A DNA stretch of 34,499 nucleotides, taken from an uncultured Pelagibacteraceae bacterium. Lineage in GTDB: Bacteria > Pseudomonadota > Alphaproteobacteria > Pelagibacterales > Pelagibacteraceae. Positions 24,498 through 34,432 of the stretch are shown in pieces. The notes below the pieces were generated by a model. It saw only the letters and a list, made by a program, of their open reading frames with translations. It ran no database searches and was not told the DNA's origin. The stretch spans positions 1-34,499 of the forward strand of contig CACLSX010000012.1 of assembly GCA_902609705.1 (NCBI GenBank), in the 5' to 3' direction. Position 1 is the first letter of the stretch; the number at the start of each line of letters is the position of its first letter. The position numbers were made by a program, and so were the translations under genes.

Positions 24498-25999
24498 TAG
24501 AATATTCCTTTTTTATTATTTGATTTTAAATATCTTTTACTTACTTCAATATTTAGTTTTGTTAGCTGATTATTTTTTAATTTTTTTAAATTTTGAACAT
24601 CTTTTAAAAATCTATCACTTTCTTTTCTAGAAATAATATTTTTTGTTAAAATTTTAAATTTATTTATATAATCTTTTCTTTCAAAAGGTCTATTGCCGTA
24701 GGGATGAGCATCAGCTCTTTCTAATTCCTCAATAATTTTTTTTCCATTATTTAGTGTTACAACAACCCTTGCACCAAAAGATTTCTTTTTTGGATCAGGA
24801 TCGTGATATTTTTTCGTCCATTTCTTATCTTCATGTGTTTTAATAGATTTCCATATTTTAATTGTACTTTTTTTATTAGCTCTCTTTTTAGTATAAGACT
24901 TTACATGATGCCAATCTGCATCTTCCAAAGCTACTGCAAAAATATACATTATGGAGTGATCTAGAGTTTCTCTACTTGCATTAGGATCCATTTTTTGTGG
25001 ATCGTTAGCTCCAGTTCCTATTACATAATGAGTATGATGGCTCGTATATATATCTATTTTTTTAATTGTATTTAAATTATCAATTTTTTTATTAAGAGCT
25101 TTTGCAATATCAATTAAAGCTTGAGCTTGATATTCTGCAGAATATTCTTTTGTATATGTTTCGAGAATGGCTTTCTTTTCTTCATTCTTTTTAGGCAAAG
25201 GAACAAAATATTTAGCATTTTTTCCATCTAATATTCTTGCAATTACACTGTCTTCACCTTCATAAATAGGACTTGGAGCTCCTTCACCTCGCATCGTTCT
25301 ATCAACAGCTTCAATTGCTAACTTTCCTGCATGAGCTGGAGCATACGCTTTCCAACTTGAGATCTCACCTTTTCTTGATTGTCGGGTTGAAACACTTACA
25401 TGTAATGCTTGTTGAACAGATTGATAAATAGTCTCTGTATTTAATTTTAACATAGATCCAATACCAGCAGCAACACTTGGCCCCAAGTGAGCTATATGAT
25501 CAACTTTGTGTTTATGAAGACAAATAGCTTTTACAAGATTAACTTGAACTTCATAAGCAGTTATAATTCCTCTTAATAAATCATTTCCATTTTTTTTTAA
25601 TTGTTGTGCCACTGCTAAAAGAGCAGGAATATTATCACCAGGATGACTGTAATCAGCCGCTAGAAATGTATCATGAAAATCTAATTCTCTAACAGCAGTT
25701 CCATTTGCCCACGCAGCCCATTCACAATCAAATTTAAGTTTTGAATTTATGCCAAAAAGATTAGCTCCATTTTTTCTAACATGTTTTTTTGCCATTTCTC
25801 TTGCAGATATTACAGGTCTTCTATTTAAGGAAGCTATAGCAACAGAAGCGTTATCAATAATTCTATTAATAACCATTTCTATTGAATTTTTATTTAATTT
25901 AGCATTATCACTTGCTATCTCTGCTATTTTCCAAGCAAGCTGTTTCTTCTTTGGAAGATTTATTTTTGATGGATATACTTTAATTGTATGTGATAACAA
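24497..25999 (-). CDS. prpD: 2-methylcitrate dehydratase, MmgE/PrpD family
   Basis: This 500-residue protein has the size and features of PrpD, which dehydrates 2-methylcitrate toward 2-methyl-cis-aconitate. Recognisable parts are [15 protein letters not shown], the [25 protein letters not shown] region with the probable active-site His and Asp residues, [25 protein letters not shown] in pieces, and [19 protein letters not shown]. The start is TTG at 25999, preceded on the minus strand by AGGAG at 5 bases. The next in-frame ATG is about 40 codons in and would remove conserved sequence. It is the first gene of prpDBC. No acyl-CoA synthetase (prpE), separate aconitase or PrpR regulator lies beside it. 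Confidence 0.93.
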   Translation of the reverse strand: MLSHTIKVYPSKINLPKKKQLAWKIAEIASDNAKLNKNSIEMVINRIIDNASVAIASLNRRPVISAREMAKKHVRKNGANLFGINSKLKFDCEWAAWANGTAVRELDFHDTFLAADYSHPGDNIPALLAVAQQLKKNGNDLLRGIITAYEVQVNLVKAICLHKHKVDHIAHLGPSVAAGIGSMLKLNTETIYQSVQQALHVSVSTRQSRKGEISSWKAYAPAHAGKLAIEAVDRTMRGEGAPSPIYEGEDSVIARILDGKNAKYFVPLPKKNEEKKAILETYTKEYSAEYQAQALIDIAKALNKKIDNLNTIKKIDIYTSHHTHYVIGTGANDPQKMDPNASRETLDHSIMYIFAVALEDADWHHVKSYTKKRANKKSTIKIWKSIKTHEDKKWTKKYHDPDPKKKSFGARVVVTLNNGKKIIEELERADAHPYGNRPFERKDYINKFKILTKNIISRKESDRFLKDVQNLKKLKNNQLTKLNIEVSKRYLKSNNKKGIF

Positions 26000-26004
26000 A
26001 ATAA

Positions 26005-26009
26005 CTCCT
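26005..26009 (-). promoter_or_regulatory. Shine-Dalgarno sequence of prpD (TTG start)
   Basis: On the minus strand AGGAG lies 5 bases before the TTG at 25999. The strong site justifies the rare start codon; the pairing may set initiation rate for the prp operon. Confidence 0.7.
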
Positions 26010-26052
26010 AATTTGTGATTTTGTTTTAATAGTTAAAATAAATTAATCAATA

Positions 26053-26733
26053 TTAAAGATATTGAGATACAATTTTTTCAATGCCCACAAAGTCTTTTAT
26101 TAAGTGATTATGATAAATTTCATTAATATTTTTTTCAGTATATCCATCCTCTAATAAAATCATTGGAATATCTGCCGCTTTAGCTGCATTTGCATCCGAC
26201 TCACTATCACCGATCATAATTGACTTATTTTTACTACCATCTAAAATTTCTATGATTGTTGTTATATGTCTCGGATCAGGTTTACAATAATCAAAAGTAT
26301 TATAACCCGCAACATACTCGAAGTAATCATAGATCCCAATTTTTTTTAGAAGATCTACTGCAAGATGTTCCGTTTTATTCGTACATACAGCCATTGATAT
26401 ATTTTCTTTTTTACACCAATTTAAAAAATCTTTTACACCAGGCATCAGAGTACTTTCATTTAAAATATTTTTTCCATAATAAGAAATAAATTCATCTGTC
26501 ATTTCATTTTTAATTTTCTCATTAATCGAAGTTAATTCTTTTTTGGCCTGGCTCCATATAGATCTACCAATCATTGCTCCAGCTCCCCGACCAACAGTAT
26601 TTTTAAGTTCATCGAGAGATTTTGTTGGATATCCAAATTTCTTCATAACATGGTTATGAGCAAGCATTAGATCAGGCGCTGTGTCTACTAATGTACCATC
26701 TAAATCAAAAACAACTGTGAATTTTTGTGTCAT
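26053..26733 (-). CDS. gph: HAD-superfamily phosphatase, phosphoglycolate phosphatase type
   Basis: This 226-residue protein has all HAD motifs: motif I VVFDLDGTL with D10 and D12, motif II AVCTNKT, motif III lysine in CKPDPRH, and motif IV MIGDSESDANAA. The helical cap lies between residues 17 and 85 (subclass IA). It would remove phosphate from 2-phosphoglycolate formed during DNA repair, though related enzymes act on other sugar phosphates. It is a single gene between the prp operon and the divergent GlmU-domain gene, with 69 AT-rich bases between the two starts. No Shine-Dalgarno sequence is visible. Confidence 0.9.
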   Translation of the reverse strand: MTQKFTVVFDLDGTLVDTAPDLMLAHNHVMKKFGYPTKSLDELKNTVGRGAGAMIGRSIWSQAKKELTSINEKIKNEMTDEFISYYGKNILNESTLMPGVKDFLNWCKKENISMAVCTNKTEHLAVDLLKKIGIYDYFEYVAGYNTFDYCKPDPRHITTIIEILDGSKNKSIMIGDSESDANAAKAADIPMILLEDGYTEKNINEIYHNHLIKDFVGIEKIVSQYL

Positions 26734-26802
26734 TTAAAAAGTATTAATAAGAAATAAATTGTGAATTAATTAAATTAATACCCAGTTATATACAACTATC
26801 TA

Positions 26803-27411
26803 ATGAATAGTCAAAATTTACAAAATAAACTTAGAGATAAATTTTTAAAAAAAGGTGTCAAAATGAAGGGGCCTGAGACAGTTTTTTTTTCTAAAGATAC
26901 TAAAATTGGAAAAAATGTAGAGATAGAACCTTATGTTGTGTTTGCCGATAAAGTGAAAATAGGAAACAATGTAAAAATTTTATCTTTCTCTCATCTTGAG
27001 GGTGTTAAAATAGATAATGATGTAAGTGTAGGTCCATATGCACGTTTAAGACCTGGAACAAAAATAAAATCTGGATCAAAAATTGGAAATTTTGTTGAGG
27101 TAAAAAAATCTACAATAAATAAAAATTCTAAAATTAATCATTTATCATATATTGGAGATGCACTTGTGGGGAAGGAAGTTAATATTGGAGCTGGAACAAT
27201 AACTTGTAATTATGATGGAAGAAAAAAAAGTAAAACAAATATTAAGGATAAAGTATTTGTTGGTTCAAATACATCTTTAGTAGCACCAGTTACTTTAAAT
27301 GAAAAAAGTGTTATAGGTGCAGGTTCAGTAATTACTAAAAATGTAAGCAAAGGCTCATTGGCGTTAACTAGATCAAATCAAAAAGAAAAGAAAAATTACA
27401 AAAGGAAATAA
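26803..27411 (+). CDS. Stand-alone GlmU-type glucosamine-1-phosphate N-acetyltransferase domain
   Basis: This 202-residue protein corresponds to the C-terminal half of bifunctional GlmU (about 456 residues). After the helical arm ([13 protein letters not shown]) comes DPDTVFF-like GPETVFF, then hexapeptide repeats of a left-handed beta-helix. [22 protein letters not shown] and [13 protein letters not shown] hold the acetyltransferase contacts (R, K, Y and N) known from E. coli GlmU, and the C-terminus [10 protein letters not shown] also matches. It would transfer acetyl from acetyl-CoA to glucosamine-1-phosphate. The uridylyltransferase half is absent and no upstream coding sequence could supply it. 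It is followed 6 bases later by glmS. Confidence 0.88.
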   Translation: MNSQNLQNKLRDKFLKKGVKMKGPETVFFSKDTKIGKNVEIEPYVVFADKVKIGNNVKILSFSHLEGVKIDNDVSVGPYARLRPGTKIKSGSKIGNFVEVKKSTINKNSKINHLSYIGDALVGKEVNIGAGTITCNYDGRKKSKTNIKDKVFVGSNTSLVAPVTLNEKSVIGAGSVITKNVSKGSLALTRSNQKEKKNYKRK

Positions 27412-27417
27412 TAAGCA

Positions 27418-29238
27418 ATGTGTGGAATAGTTGGAATTACAAGCTCTAAAGAGGTTACTCCAAGAATTATAAGTTCATTAAAAAAACTTGAGTATAGAGG
27501 CTACGACTCTGCAGGTTTAGCAACTCTTTCAAATGGAAATATAAATGAGGTCAAATGTGAGGGTAGAGTAGACGCTTTAGAGAAAAACATAATACAAACT
27601 AAAATATCTGGCTCTATTGGTATCGGACACGTAAGATGGGCAACGCATGGAAAACCTAGCTCGATTAATGCACATCCTCATTCATCAGAAGATGTATCTG
27701 TCGTTCACAATGGTATAATTGAAAATTCAACTATTTTAAAAAAGTTATTAGAAAATAAAGGTTATAAGTTTAAATCCCAAACAGATACAGAAGTAATTGT
27801 ACATTTGGTAACTGATTATTTAAAAAAAAATAATCTTAAAAGTACAATTATGAAAGTTTTAAAAAAATTACACGGTAGTTTTGCACTAGGAATAATATTC
27901 AAAGACCAACCAGACTTAATAGTGGGGGCAAGAAGAGGCTCTCCTCTTGCAGTTGGTTATGGTCCAAATGAACACTACCTTGGTTCAGATTCTTATGCAT
28001 TAAAGTCAATGACTAATAAAATTTCATATTTAAATGACGGAGAATTTTGCATATTAAAAAAAGACCAAGTTGAATTTTTTGATACTGATGGAACTAAAGT
28101 AAACAAAAAAATTTTAAATCTTTCTAAAGATGATCAAAATTATGAAAAAGGAGATTACAAATATTATATGGCTAAAGAAATAGACGAGCAGCCAATTACT
28201 TTAAAAAATTGTGTCAATGAGTACATCGATAAACATAACAAAGAAATAAATATTTATAATTTTCCTTGGAAAATAAATGAAATCTCATCAGTAGTTTTAA
28301 TTGGATGTGGTACAGCATATCACTCATGTCTTGTTGCAAAATATTGGTTTGAGCAAAATACAAGCATAGATGTGAGTGTTGATATAGCTTCTGAGTTTAG
28401 ATATCGAAAAATTAAATTTAAGAAAGATTGTCTTTATATATTTGTCTCTCAATCAGGAGAAACCGCAGATACATTTGCTGCATTAGATTTGTGCAAAAAG
28501 AATAATGTTAAAACTTGTGCAGTTGTAAATGTTGTTGAAAGTTCAATCGCAAGAGATGCAGATCTAGTTTTACCTATTCATTGTGGCCCAGAAGTCGGTG
28601 TTGCATCGACAAAGGCTTTTTTAGGACAAATGTTAGTCCTTTATTTATTATGTACAAAGCTTTCTTATGAACAAAAATCAATTAATAAAAAGGACTATCA
28701 AAAGAAGATAAAAGATTTACTGTCTTTGTCTAAATCTGCAAAAAATACATTGAATATTGAAGATAAAATCCAAACACTTGGAAAAGTTTTTGCTAACTCT
28801 AAAGGATCAATGTTTTTGGGTAGAGGTTATTCATATCCAATTGCGCTAGAAGGTGCTTTAAAACTAAAAGAGCTTGCTTATGTTCATGCCGAAGGTTATC
28901 CAGCAGGAGAAATGAAACATGGACCTCTTGCACTCATAGAAGAAGGTATGCCGGTAGTAGTAATTGCTCCGAGAGATGAGCATTACAAAAAAACTATTTC
29001 AAATATGCAAGAAGTTATATCTAGAGGTGCAAAAGTTTTACTAATAACAAATAAAAGCACTGATGAAATTTACTCAGAAAATATTTGGGAGCAAATAGAA
29101 GTTGATGCCATTTCAGATGAACTTATTCCTTTTTTGACCACTATACCTTTACAAAAGTTAGCTTATTACTCTGCACTAGACAAAGGTTACGATATAGATA
29201 AACCTAGAAACTTGGCTAAATCTGTCACTGTTGAATAA
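27418..29238 (+). CDS. glmS: Glutamine-fructose-6-phosphate aminotransferase (isomerizing)
   Basis: This 606-residue enzyme makes glucosamine-6-phosphate for peptidoglycan and lipopolysaccharide. The N-terminal glutaminase begins MCGIVG, where Cys2 is the nucleophile once Met is removed, and includes HVRWATHGKP and VHNGIIEN. Two SIS domains follow: CGTAYHSC and VSQSGETADT near residues 296-350, then GRGYSYPIALEGALKLKE in pieces and EGYPAGEMKHGPLALI. The C-terminus DKPRNLAKSVTVE is the canonical end. It lies 6 bases behind the GlmU-domain gene, so two steps of UDP-GlcNAc synthesis are encoded together. Confidence 0.97.
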   Translation: MCGIVGITSSKEVTPRIISSLKKLEYRGYDSAGLATLSNGNINEVKCEGRVDALEKNIIQTKISGSIGIGHVRWATHGKPSSINAHPHSSEDVSVVHNGIIENSTILKKLLENKGYKFKSQTDTEVIVHLVTDYLKKNNLKSTIMKVLKKLHGSFALGIIFKDQPDLIVGARRGSPLAVGYGPNEHYLGSDSYALKSMTNKISYLNDGEFCILKKDQVEFFDTDGTKVNKKILNLSKDDQNYEKGDYKYYMAKEIDEQPITLKNCVNEYIDKHNKEINIYNFPWKINEISSVVLIGCGTAYHSCLVAKYWFEQNTSIDVSVDIASEFRYRKIKFKKDCLYIFVSQSGETADTFAALDLCKKNNVKTCAVVNVVESSIARDADLVLPIHCGPEVGVASTKAFLGQMLVLYLLCTKLSYEQKSINKKDYQKKIKDLLSLSKSAKNTLNIEDKIQTLGKVFANSKGSMFLGRGYSYPIALEGALKLKELAYVHAEGYPAGEMKHGPLALIEEGMPVVVIAPRDEHYKKTISNMQEVISRGAKVLLITNKSTDEIYSENIWEQIEVDAISDELIPFLTTIPLQKLAYYSALDKGYDIDKPRNLAKSVTVE

Positions 29239-29272
29239 ATAATAAAGTCTGTTAAAACAATTCTGAGTTGAA

Positions 29273-30652
29273 ATGAAAAATTGGAAAATAAATAGCTGGA
29301 GAAAATACCCCGTTAAACATATTCCTCAATATGAAGATGAAAAGGAATTAGAGATGGTTTTAAATAAATTGAAAACCTTTCCTCCATTAGTTTTTGCTGG
29401 TGAAACAAGACATTTGAAAGATCAGTTGGCAATGGTCAATGATGGTAAAGCTTTTCTTTTGCAAGGTGGTGATTGTGCTGAAAGTTTTGCAGAATTTCAC
29501 CCTGACAATATCAGAGATACTTTTAAGGTTATTCTTCAAATGGCTTTAGTGATGACTTACTCAGCTTCTTTACCTATTGTAAAACTTGGGAGAATTGCTG
29601 GACAATTTTCAAAACCAAGAAGTGCACCAACTGAAAAACAAGGTGATAAAGAATTACCAAGTTATTTGGGAGACAATATAAATGCAATAGATTTTAATGA
29701 AAAAGCTAGAAGACCTGATCCAAAAAGAATGTTTAAGGCTTATTCTCAATCTGCATCAACTTTAAACCTTTTAAGAGCATTTTCAAAAGGTGGTTTTGCT
29801 GACTTAAATAAGGTACACTTATGGAATTTAGATTATATTCAGAAAAGTCCCCAAGCTAAGAAATTTAAAGAATTAGAAGATAAAATAGCAGATGCATTAG
29901 CTTTTATGGATGCTTGTGGAATTACATCTGATTTTAATAATAGATTATACACAGTTAATTTTTGGACTTCTCATGAAGCTTTACACTTGCCATTTGAAGA
30001 AAGCATGACAAGAGTAGACTCAACCACGGGCGAATATCACGATACTTCAGCTCACTTTGTTTGGATAGGAGATAGAACAAGACAATTAGATGGAGGACAT
30101 GTTGAATTTTGCAAAGGAATAGAAAATCCAATTGGCATCAAATGTGGTCCAACTTCAAAACCTGACGAGATTGCAAAAATATGTGAAGTTATAAATCCTA
30201 AAAATGAAAAAGGAAAAATAACTTTAATCTCAAGATTTGGTCATCAAAACGTTGAAAAATTCTTACCAAAATTAATTAGAGGGATTAAAAAAGAAGGATT
30301 AAATGTTGTTTGGTCATGTGATCCAATGCATGGTAATACAATTAAATCAACTACTGGTTTTAAAACCAGACCGTTTAATGATGTTGTAAGCGAAGTTAAA
30401 AATGTATTTGCAGTTCATCAAGCAGAAGGTTCTTATGCTGGAGGTCTACATGTTGAAATGACAGGCCAAGATGTGACAGAGTGTACTGGTGGAGCGAAAA
30501 AAATATCTGATGCAGATTTATCAAGTAGATACCATACACATTGCGATCCAAGATTGAACTCTGATCAAGCTATAGAATTAGCGTTTTTAATTTCAGATGA
30601 GATAAAAAAGAATAGTTTGTATTCTAAATCTGCAATTAAAGCGGCATCTTAA
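29273..30652 (+). CDS. 3-deoxy-7-phosphoheptulonate synthase, class II
   Basis: This 459-residue enzyme condenses phosphoenolpyruvate and erythrose-4-phosphate, the first step of the shikimate pathway. It is the class II (plant and mycobacterial) type. Motifs are LLQGGDCAESF with the metal-binding cysteine, RIAGQFSKPRS, TSHEALHLPFEES, HFVWIGDRTRQLDG, IKCGPTS, SCDPMHGN, and GGLHVEMTGQDVTEC. The C-terminal RYHTHCDPRLN supplies a further metal-region residue. It starts 34 bases after glmS, so it may be read from the same transcript. Confidence 0.96.
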   Translation: MKNWKINSWRKYPVKHIPQYEDEKELEMVLNKLKTFPPLVFAGETRHLKDQLAMVNDGKAFLLQGGDCAESFAEFHPDNIRDTFKVILQMALVMTYSASLPIVKLGRIAGQFSKPRSAPTEKQGDKELPSYLGDNINAIDFNEKARRPDPKRMFKAYSQSASTLNLLRAFSKGGFADLNKVHLWNLDYIQKSPQAKKFKELEDKIADALAFMDACGITSDFNNRLYTVNFWTSHEALHLPFEESMTRVDSTTGEYHDTSAHFVWIGDRTRQLDGGHVEFCKGIENPIGIKCGPTSKPDEIAKICEVINPKNEKGKITLISRFGHQNVEKFLPKLIRGIKKEGLNVVWSCDPMHGNTIKSTTGFKTRPFNDVVSEVKNVFAVHQAEGSYAGGLHVEMTGQDVTECTGGAKKISDADLSSRYHTHCDPRLNSDQAIELAFLISDEIKKNSLYSKSAIKAAS

Positions 30653-30689
30653 CAGTTTAAAAATAAATTTTTTTTCTTATATTTAAATT

Positions 30690-31427
30690 ATGACACCCAA
30701 AGATAAAGTGAATCACATTAAAAAATGGATTTTAGATTATGTGAATTCTATGCCAAAAAAAGCTCAATCTTTAGTGATTGGTATTTCTGGTGGAATAGAC
30801 TCTTCTGTTTCAAGTACATTAAGCGCAATGACTGGTTTAAAAACAATTGTTTTATCAATGCCTATTAAACAAAAATCTGCACAACATGATCTAAGTTTGG
30901 CACATCAAGAATGGTTAAAGAAGAATTTTAGCAATGTAGAGGGACACACATTAGAATTAGATAGTTTATTCAAAACATTCGAAGGAACACTAAATAATTT
31001 TGGTAGTGAACACGGGATGGCAAACTCTAGAGCAAGATTAAGAATGACAACACTTTATCAAGTAGCTGCTGCAAACAACGGAATAGTTGTCGGAACAGGA
31101 AATAAAGTTGAAGATTTTGGAGTTGGTTTTTATACTAAATACGGAGATGGTGGAGTAGATATTTCTCCAATAGCAGATTGTAATAAAACTGAGGTATGGG
31201 AGCTTGGGAAAGAACTTGGAATTTTAAAAGAGATTATTGATGCTCCTCCTACTGATGGTTTGTGGGATGATGGTCGTACAGATGAAGGACAGCTTGGTTT
31301 GTCATATAAAGAATTAGAAGAAGCAATGGATAATGAAAATTCTGTAAATAGAGATAAATATAATTCAATTCGAAGTGCAAATTTGCATAAAATGGAACCA
31401 ATTCCAGTATGCAAAATCCCTAATTAA
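30690..31427 (+). CDS. nadE: NAD(+) synthetase, ammonia-dependent type
   Basis: This 245-residue enzyme amidates nicotinic acid adenine dinucleotide to NAD. The N-type ATP pyrophosphatase loop SGGIDSS is at residues 33-39. Further family signatures are ARLRMTTLYQVAA, VVGTGNKVED and GDGGVDISPIADCNKTEVWELG. No N-terminal glutaminase (nitrilase) domain is present, so free ammonia should be the nitrogen donor unless a separate amidase helps. A TATATT element lies 6 bases before the ATG and there is no Shine-Dalgarno sequence, so the message may be leaderless. Confidence 0.94.
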   Translation: MTPKDKVNHIKKWILDYVNSMPKKAQSLVIGISGGIDSSVSSTLSAMTGLKTIVLSMPIKQKSAQHDLSLAHQEWLKKNFSNVEGHTLELDSLFKTFEGTLNNFGSEHGMANSRARLRMTTLYQVAAANNGIVVGTGNKVEDFGVGFYTKYGDGGVDISPIADCNKTEVWELGKELGILKEIIDAPPTDGLWDDGRTDEGQLGLSYKELEEAMDNENSVNRDKYNSIRSANLHKMEPIPVCKIPN

Positions 31428-31446
31428 TCAAATAGATTCACAAATC

Positions 31447-31452
31447 TATAAT
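31447..31452 (+). promoter_or_regulatory. Probable -10 element of the cysS operon
   Basis: A perfect TATAAT lies 20 bases before the cysS ATG, with a weak TTAATC -35 at 31424-31429 (17-base spacer). It overlaps the 3' arm of a 7-base-pair hairpin (ATAGATT-CACA-AATCTAT, 31432-31449). No Shine-Dalgarno sequence follows. Confidence 0.45.
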
Positions 31453-31472
31453 TTAAGTATATTCCTAGTTGT

Positions 31473-32834
31473 ATGGCTAAAGATATATTTTTAACTAATA
31501 GTCTTGGTGGTAAGAAAGAAAAATTTACACCCAAAAATGAAAAATCCATAGGCATGTATGTTTGTGGTCCTACTGTTTATGATGATCCACATATTGGTAA
31601 TGCTAGACCATTAGTTGTTTTTGATATTCTTTATAAAATTCTAAAAAATAAATATGGATCATCACATGTAAATTATATCAGGAATATAACAGACATTGAT
31701 GACAAAATAATTAAAGCATCCAATGACCAAAATATTTCTATAAACGACTTAACTTCAAAAATTACTGAAAACTTTCATGAAGATTGTAAGTACTTAAAAT
31801 GTGAAACACCAAGCAGCGAACCAAAGGCAACAGAAAATATAAAACAAATGATTGAAATGATCACAGAACTAGAGAAAAAAGGATTTGCATATTCAAAGGA
31901 TAAACATGTTTATTTTGAAGTTAAAAAATTTAGTGATTATGGAAAACTATCTAATAAAAAGTTAGATGAATTAATAGCTGGTTCACGTGTAGAGGTTTCA
32001 GAAATAAAAAAAAACCCTGAAGATTTTGTATTATGGAAACCATCAACAGATAAAGAGCCTTCATGGGAATCTCCTTGGGGCAAAGGCAGACCAGGTTGGC
32101 ACTTAGAATGTTCGGTTATGTCTAAAAGATATTTGGGTGAAGAATTTGATATTCATGGGGGTGGTAGAGACTTGATTTTTCCTCATCATGAAAACGAGAT
32201 TGCTCAATCAAGATGCGCAAATGAAACAAATTCATTTGCAAATTATTGGGTTCATAATGGATTTATAACTCTTTCTAATGAAAAAATGGCAAAATCTCAG
32301 GGAAATATTTTAAAAATAAAAGATTTTAAAAATAAATATAATGGCCAAGTTTTAAGATTAGCATTAATTAGTGCTCACTATAGACAAGGATTAGATTGGA
32401 ATGAAAAACTAATATCAGAATGTGAGAAGACTTTAAGCAAATGGTATTCAGCCTATTCTGATGTTCATAAAAGTACAATATTACCAGACGAATTATTAGA
32501 TCCTTTATATGACGATTTAAACACTCCAGGCTATATTGCTAATTTACATTCTTTATATGGTAAAGCTTCAACTGGAACGAACGAGGATAAAGCAACTTTT
32601 GTAAAAGCATGCAATTTTATAGGTCTATTAACTGATACTTCAGAAGAGTGGCTACAAACAAAAAAAAATACAATTTCTCTTTCAGAGGATGAAATTAATT
32701 CAAAAATAGCTGAGAGAAATAAAGCAAGAGATGAAAAAAATTATCGATTAGCTGATAAAATTAGGAAAGATCTTTTAGATAAGGGTATTTTAATTGAAGA
32801 TAAAGATGGTACAACCTCTTGGAAATTAAAATGA
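31473..32834 (+). CDS. cysS: Cysteinyl-tRNA synthetase
   Basis: This 453-residue class I synthetase charges tRNA-Cys. It has the zinc and HIGH region YVCGPTVYDDPHIGNARP with HIGN in place of HIGH, the zinc ligands in WHLECSVM and the GGRDLIFPHHENEIAQS stretch, and KMAKS as its KMSKS loop. The C-terminal helical part ends in RDEKNYRLADKIRKDLLDKGI, a signature of the enzyme. The length is standard. The stop overlaps the cimA start in an ATGA arrangement, so the two are translationally coupled. Confidence 0.97.
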   Translation: MAKDIFLTNSLGGKKEKFTPKNEKSIGMYVCGPTVYDDPHIGNARPLVVFDILYKILKNKYGSSHVNYIRNITDIDDKIIKASNDQNISINDLTSKITENFHEDCKYLKCETPSSEPKATENIKQMIEMITELEKKGFAYSKDKHVYFEVKKFSDYGKLSNKKLDELIAGSRVEVSEIKKNPEDFVLWKPSTDKEPSWESPWGKGRPGWHLECSVMSKRYLGEEFDIHGGGRDLIFPHHENEIAQSRCANETNSFANYWVHNGFITLSNEKMAKSQGNILKIKDFKNKYNGQVLRLALISAHYRQGLDWNEKLISECEKTLSKWYSAYSDVHKSTILPDELLDPLYDDLNTPGYIANLHSLYGKASTGTNEDKATFVKACNFIGLLTDTSEEWLQTKKNTISLSEDEINSKIAERNKARDEKNYRLADKIRKDLLDKGILIEDKDGTTSWKLK

Positions 32835-34432
32835 GTAAAGAAAAAATCTATATATTTGACACAACTCTTAGAGATGGAGCACAAACTCAAGGAGTTGATT
32901 TTTCATTAAATGAAAAAGAAAAAATCGCTAAATCTTTAGATGACTTAGGAGTTGATTATATAGAGGGTGGTTGGCCAGGAGCAAATCCAACAGATACAGA
33001 ATTTTTTAATAAAGATCAGAACTTTAAAAATGCAAATCTTACAGCTTTTGGTATGACTAAAAAATCTGAGCATAGTGCAAAAAACGACCCTATGTTGTCA
33101 TCTTTGATTAATTCAAAAAGTTCATCCGTTTGTTTATTTGGTAAAAGTTGGGATTTTCATGTGGATGTTGCCCTAGGTATTTCAAACGATCAAAATTTAG
33201 CAAATATACGCGAGAGTGCAAAGCATATAGTTAATTCAGGTAAAGAATTTATGTTTGATGCTGAACATTTTTTTGATGGTTATAAATCTAATTCTGAATA
33301 TGCAATATCATGTTTAAAAGCAGCATATGATAATGGTGCAAGATGGATTGTATTATGTGATACTAATGGAGGGACATTGCCTCATGAAATTTCTAAAATT
33401 GTTGAAGAAGTAACAAAGCATATACCTGGAAAAAACCTTGGAATTCATGCTCACAACGATACTGAAAATGCAGTTGCAAATAGTTTAGTAGCTGTGCAAG
33501 CAGGAGTTAGACAGGTTCAGGGTACAATAAATGGACTAGGTGAAAGATGTGGTAATGCAAATTTAATGTCTTTGATCCCAACTTTTTTTTTAAAAAAAGA
33601 CTTTTCAGACAAATATAAAATTAATATCAAACCACAAAACATTAAAAATTTAACTCAATGTTCAAGATTATTAGATGAAATATTGAATAGAAAACCAAAT
33701 AAACATTTACCTTATGTGGGTGCATCTGCATTTTCGCACAAAGGTGGAATGCATGTATCAGCTGTACAAAAAGATCCAAAAACCTATGAACATATTAATC
33801 CTGATGAAGTAGGTAATGCTAGGAATATTGTTGTTTCTGATCAATCTGGACAATCTAATATAATGTCTAGATTAAATGCAATTGGCATTAATATTAAAAA
33901 AGACGATCCAAAAATAAAAAAACTTCTTCATGAAGTAAAAGATAGAGAGTTCATAGGATATAGTTACGATGGTGCTGATGCATCCTTTGAACTATTAGCT
34001 AGAAGATTGATGGGTGAAATACCAAGATATATTTCAATTAATGAGTATGATGTTTCTGTTAAGAAAGATTCAACTGGAGAAGTAATATCATTTGCAAAAG
34101 CAAAACTTGAAGTAGATGGTCATGAAATATTATGTGAAGGCGAGGGCAATGGACCCGTTAATGCATTAGATAATGCGATAAGAAAAAATGTAAATAAACT
34201 TGAAAAATATTCCGAATATTTAAAAGATTTAAAATTAGTTGATTATAAAGTTAGAATTTTAAATACAGGAACTGGAGCCGTTACTAGAGTTTCTATAGAA
34301 AGTGCAGACTCAAAACATGCTAATTGGTTCACAATAGGAGTTTCTCCAAATATTATTGATGCATCTTTTAAAGCTTTAGTTGATAGTTTGGATTATAAGC
34401 TTTTCAAGGATAATGCTCCTGCAAGTACTTGA
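32831..34432 (+). CDS. cimA: (R)-citramalate synthase
   Basis: Starting at the ATG at 32831, which gives an ATGA overlap with cysS, the protein has 533 residues. It belongs to the DRE-TIM metallolyase family: FDTTLRDGAQTQGVDF carries the first metal and substrate motif, HAHNDTENAVANS the metal histidines, and GTINGLGERCGNANL the glycine-rich loop. A C-terminal LeuA-type regulatory domain follows from about residue 410. The length and the GGWPGANPTD segment fit citramalate synthase rather than 2-isopropylmalate synthase. It makes citramalate from pyruvate and acetyl-CoA, a threonine-independent entry to isoleucine. A TGATG overlap links it to the next gene. Confidence 0.92.
   Translation: MSKEKIYIFDTTLRDGAQTQGVDFSLNEKEKIAKSLDDLGVDYIEGGWPGANPTDTEFFNKDQNFKNANLTAFGMTKKSEHSAKNDPMLSSLINSKSSSVCLFGKSWDFHVDVALGISNDQNLANIRESAKHIVNSGKEFMFDAEHFFDGYKSNSEYAISCLKAAYDNGARWIVLCDTNGGTLPHEISKIVEEVTKHIPGKNLGIHAHNDTENAVANSLVAVQAGVRQVQGTINGLGERCGNANLMSLIPTFFLKKDFSDKYKINIKPQNIKNLTQCSRLLDEILNRKPNKHLPYVGASAFSHKGGMHVSAVQKDPKTYEHINPDEVGNARNIVVSDQSGQSNIMSRLNAIGINIKKDDPKIKKLLHEVKDREFIGYSYDGADASFELLARRLMGEIPRYISINEYDVSVKKDSTGEVISFAKAKLEVDGHEILCEGEGNGPVNALDNAIRKNVNKLEKYSEYLKDLKLVDYKVRILNTGTGAVTRVSIESADSKHANWFTIGVSPNIIDASFKALVDSLDYKLFKDNAPAST

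Noticed and set aside
31432..31449. Hairpin ATAGATT-CACA-AATCTAT between nadE and cysS as a terminator
   Set aside because: Seven weak base pairs and no run of T follow. The bases also form a good -10 element, so a terminator call is not supported.
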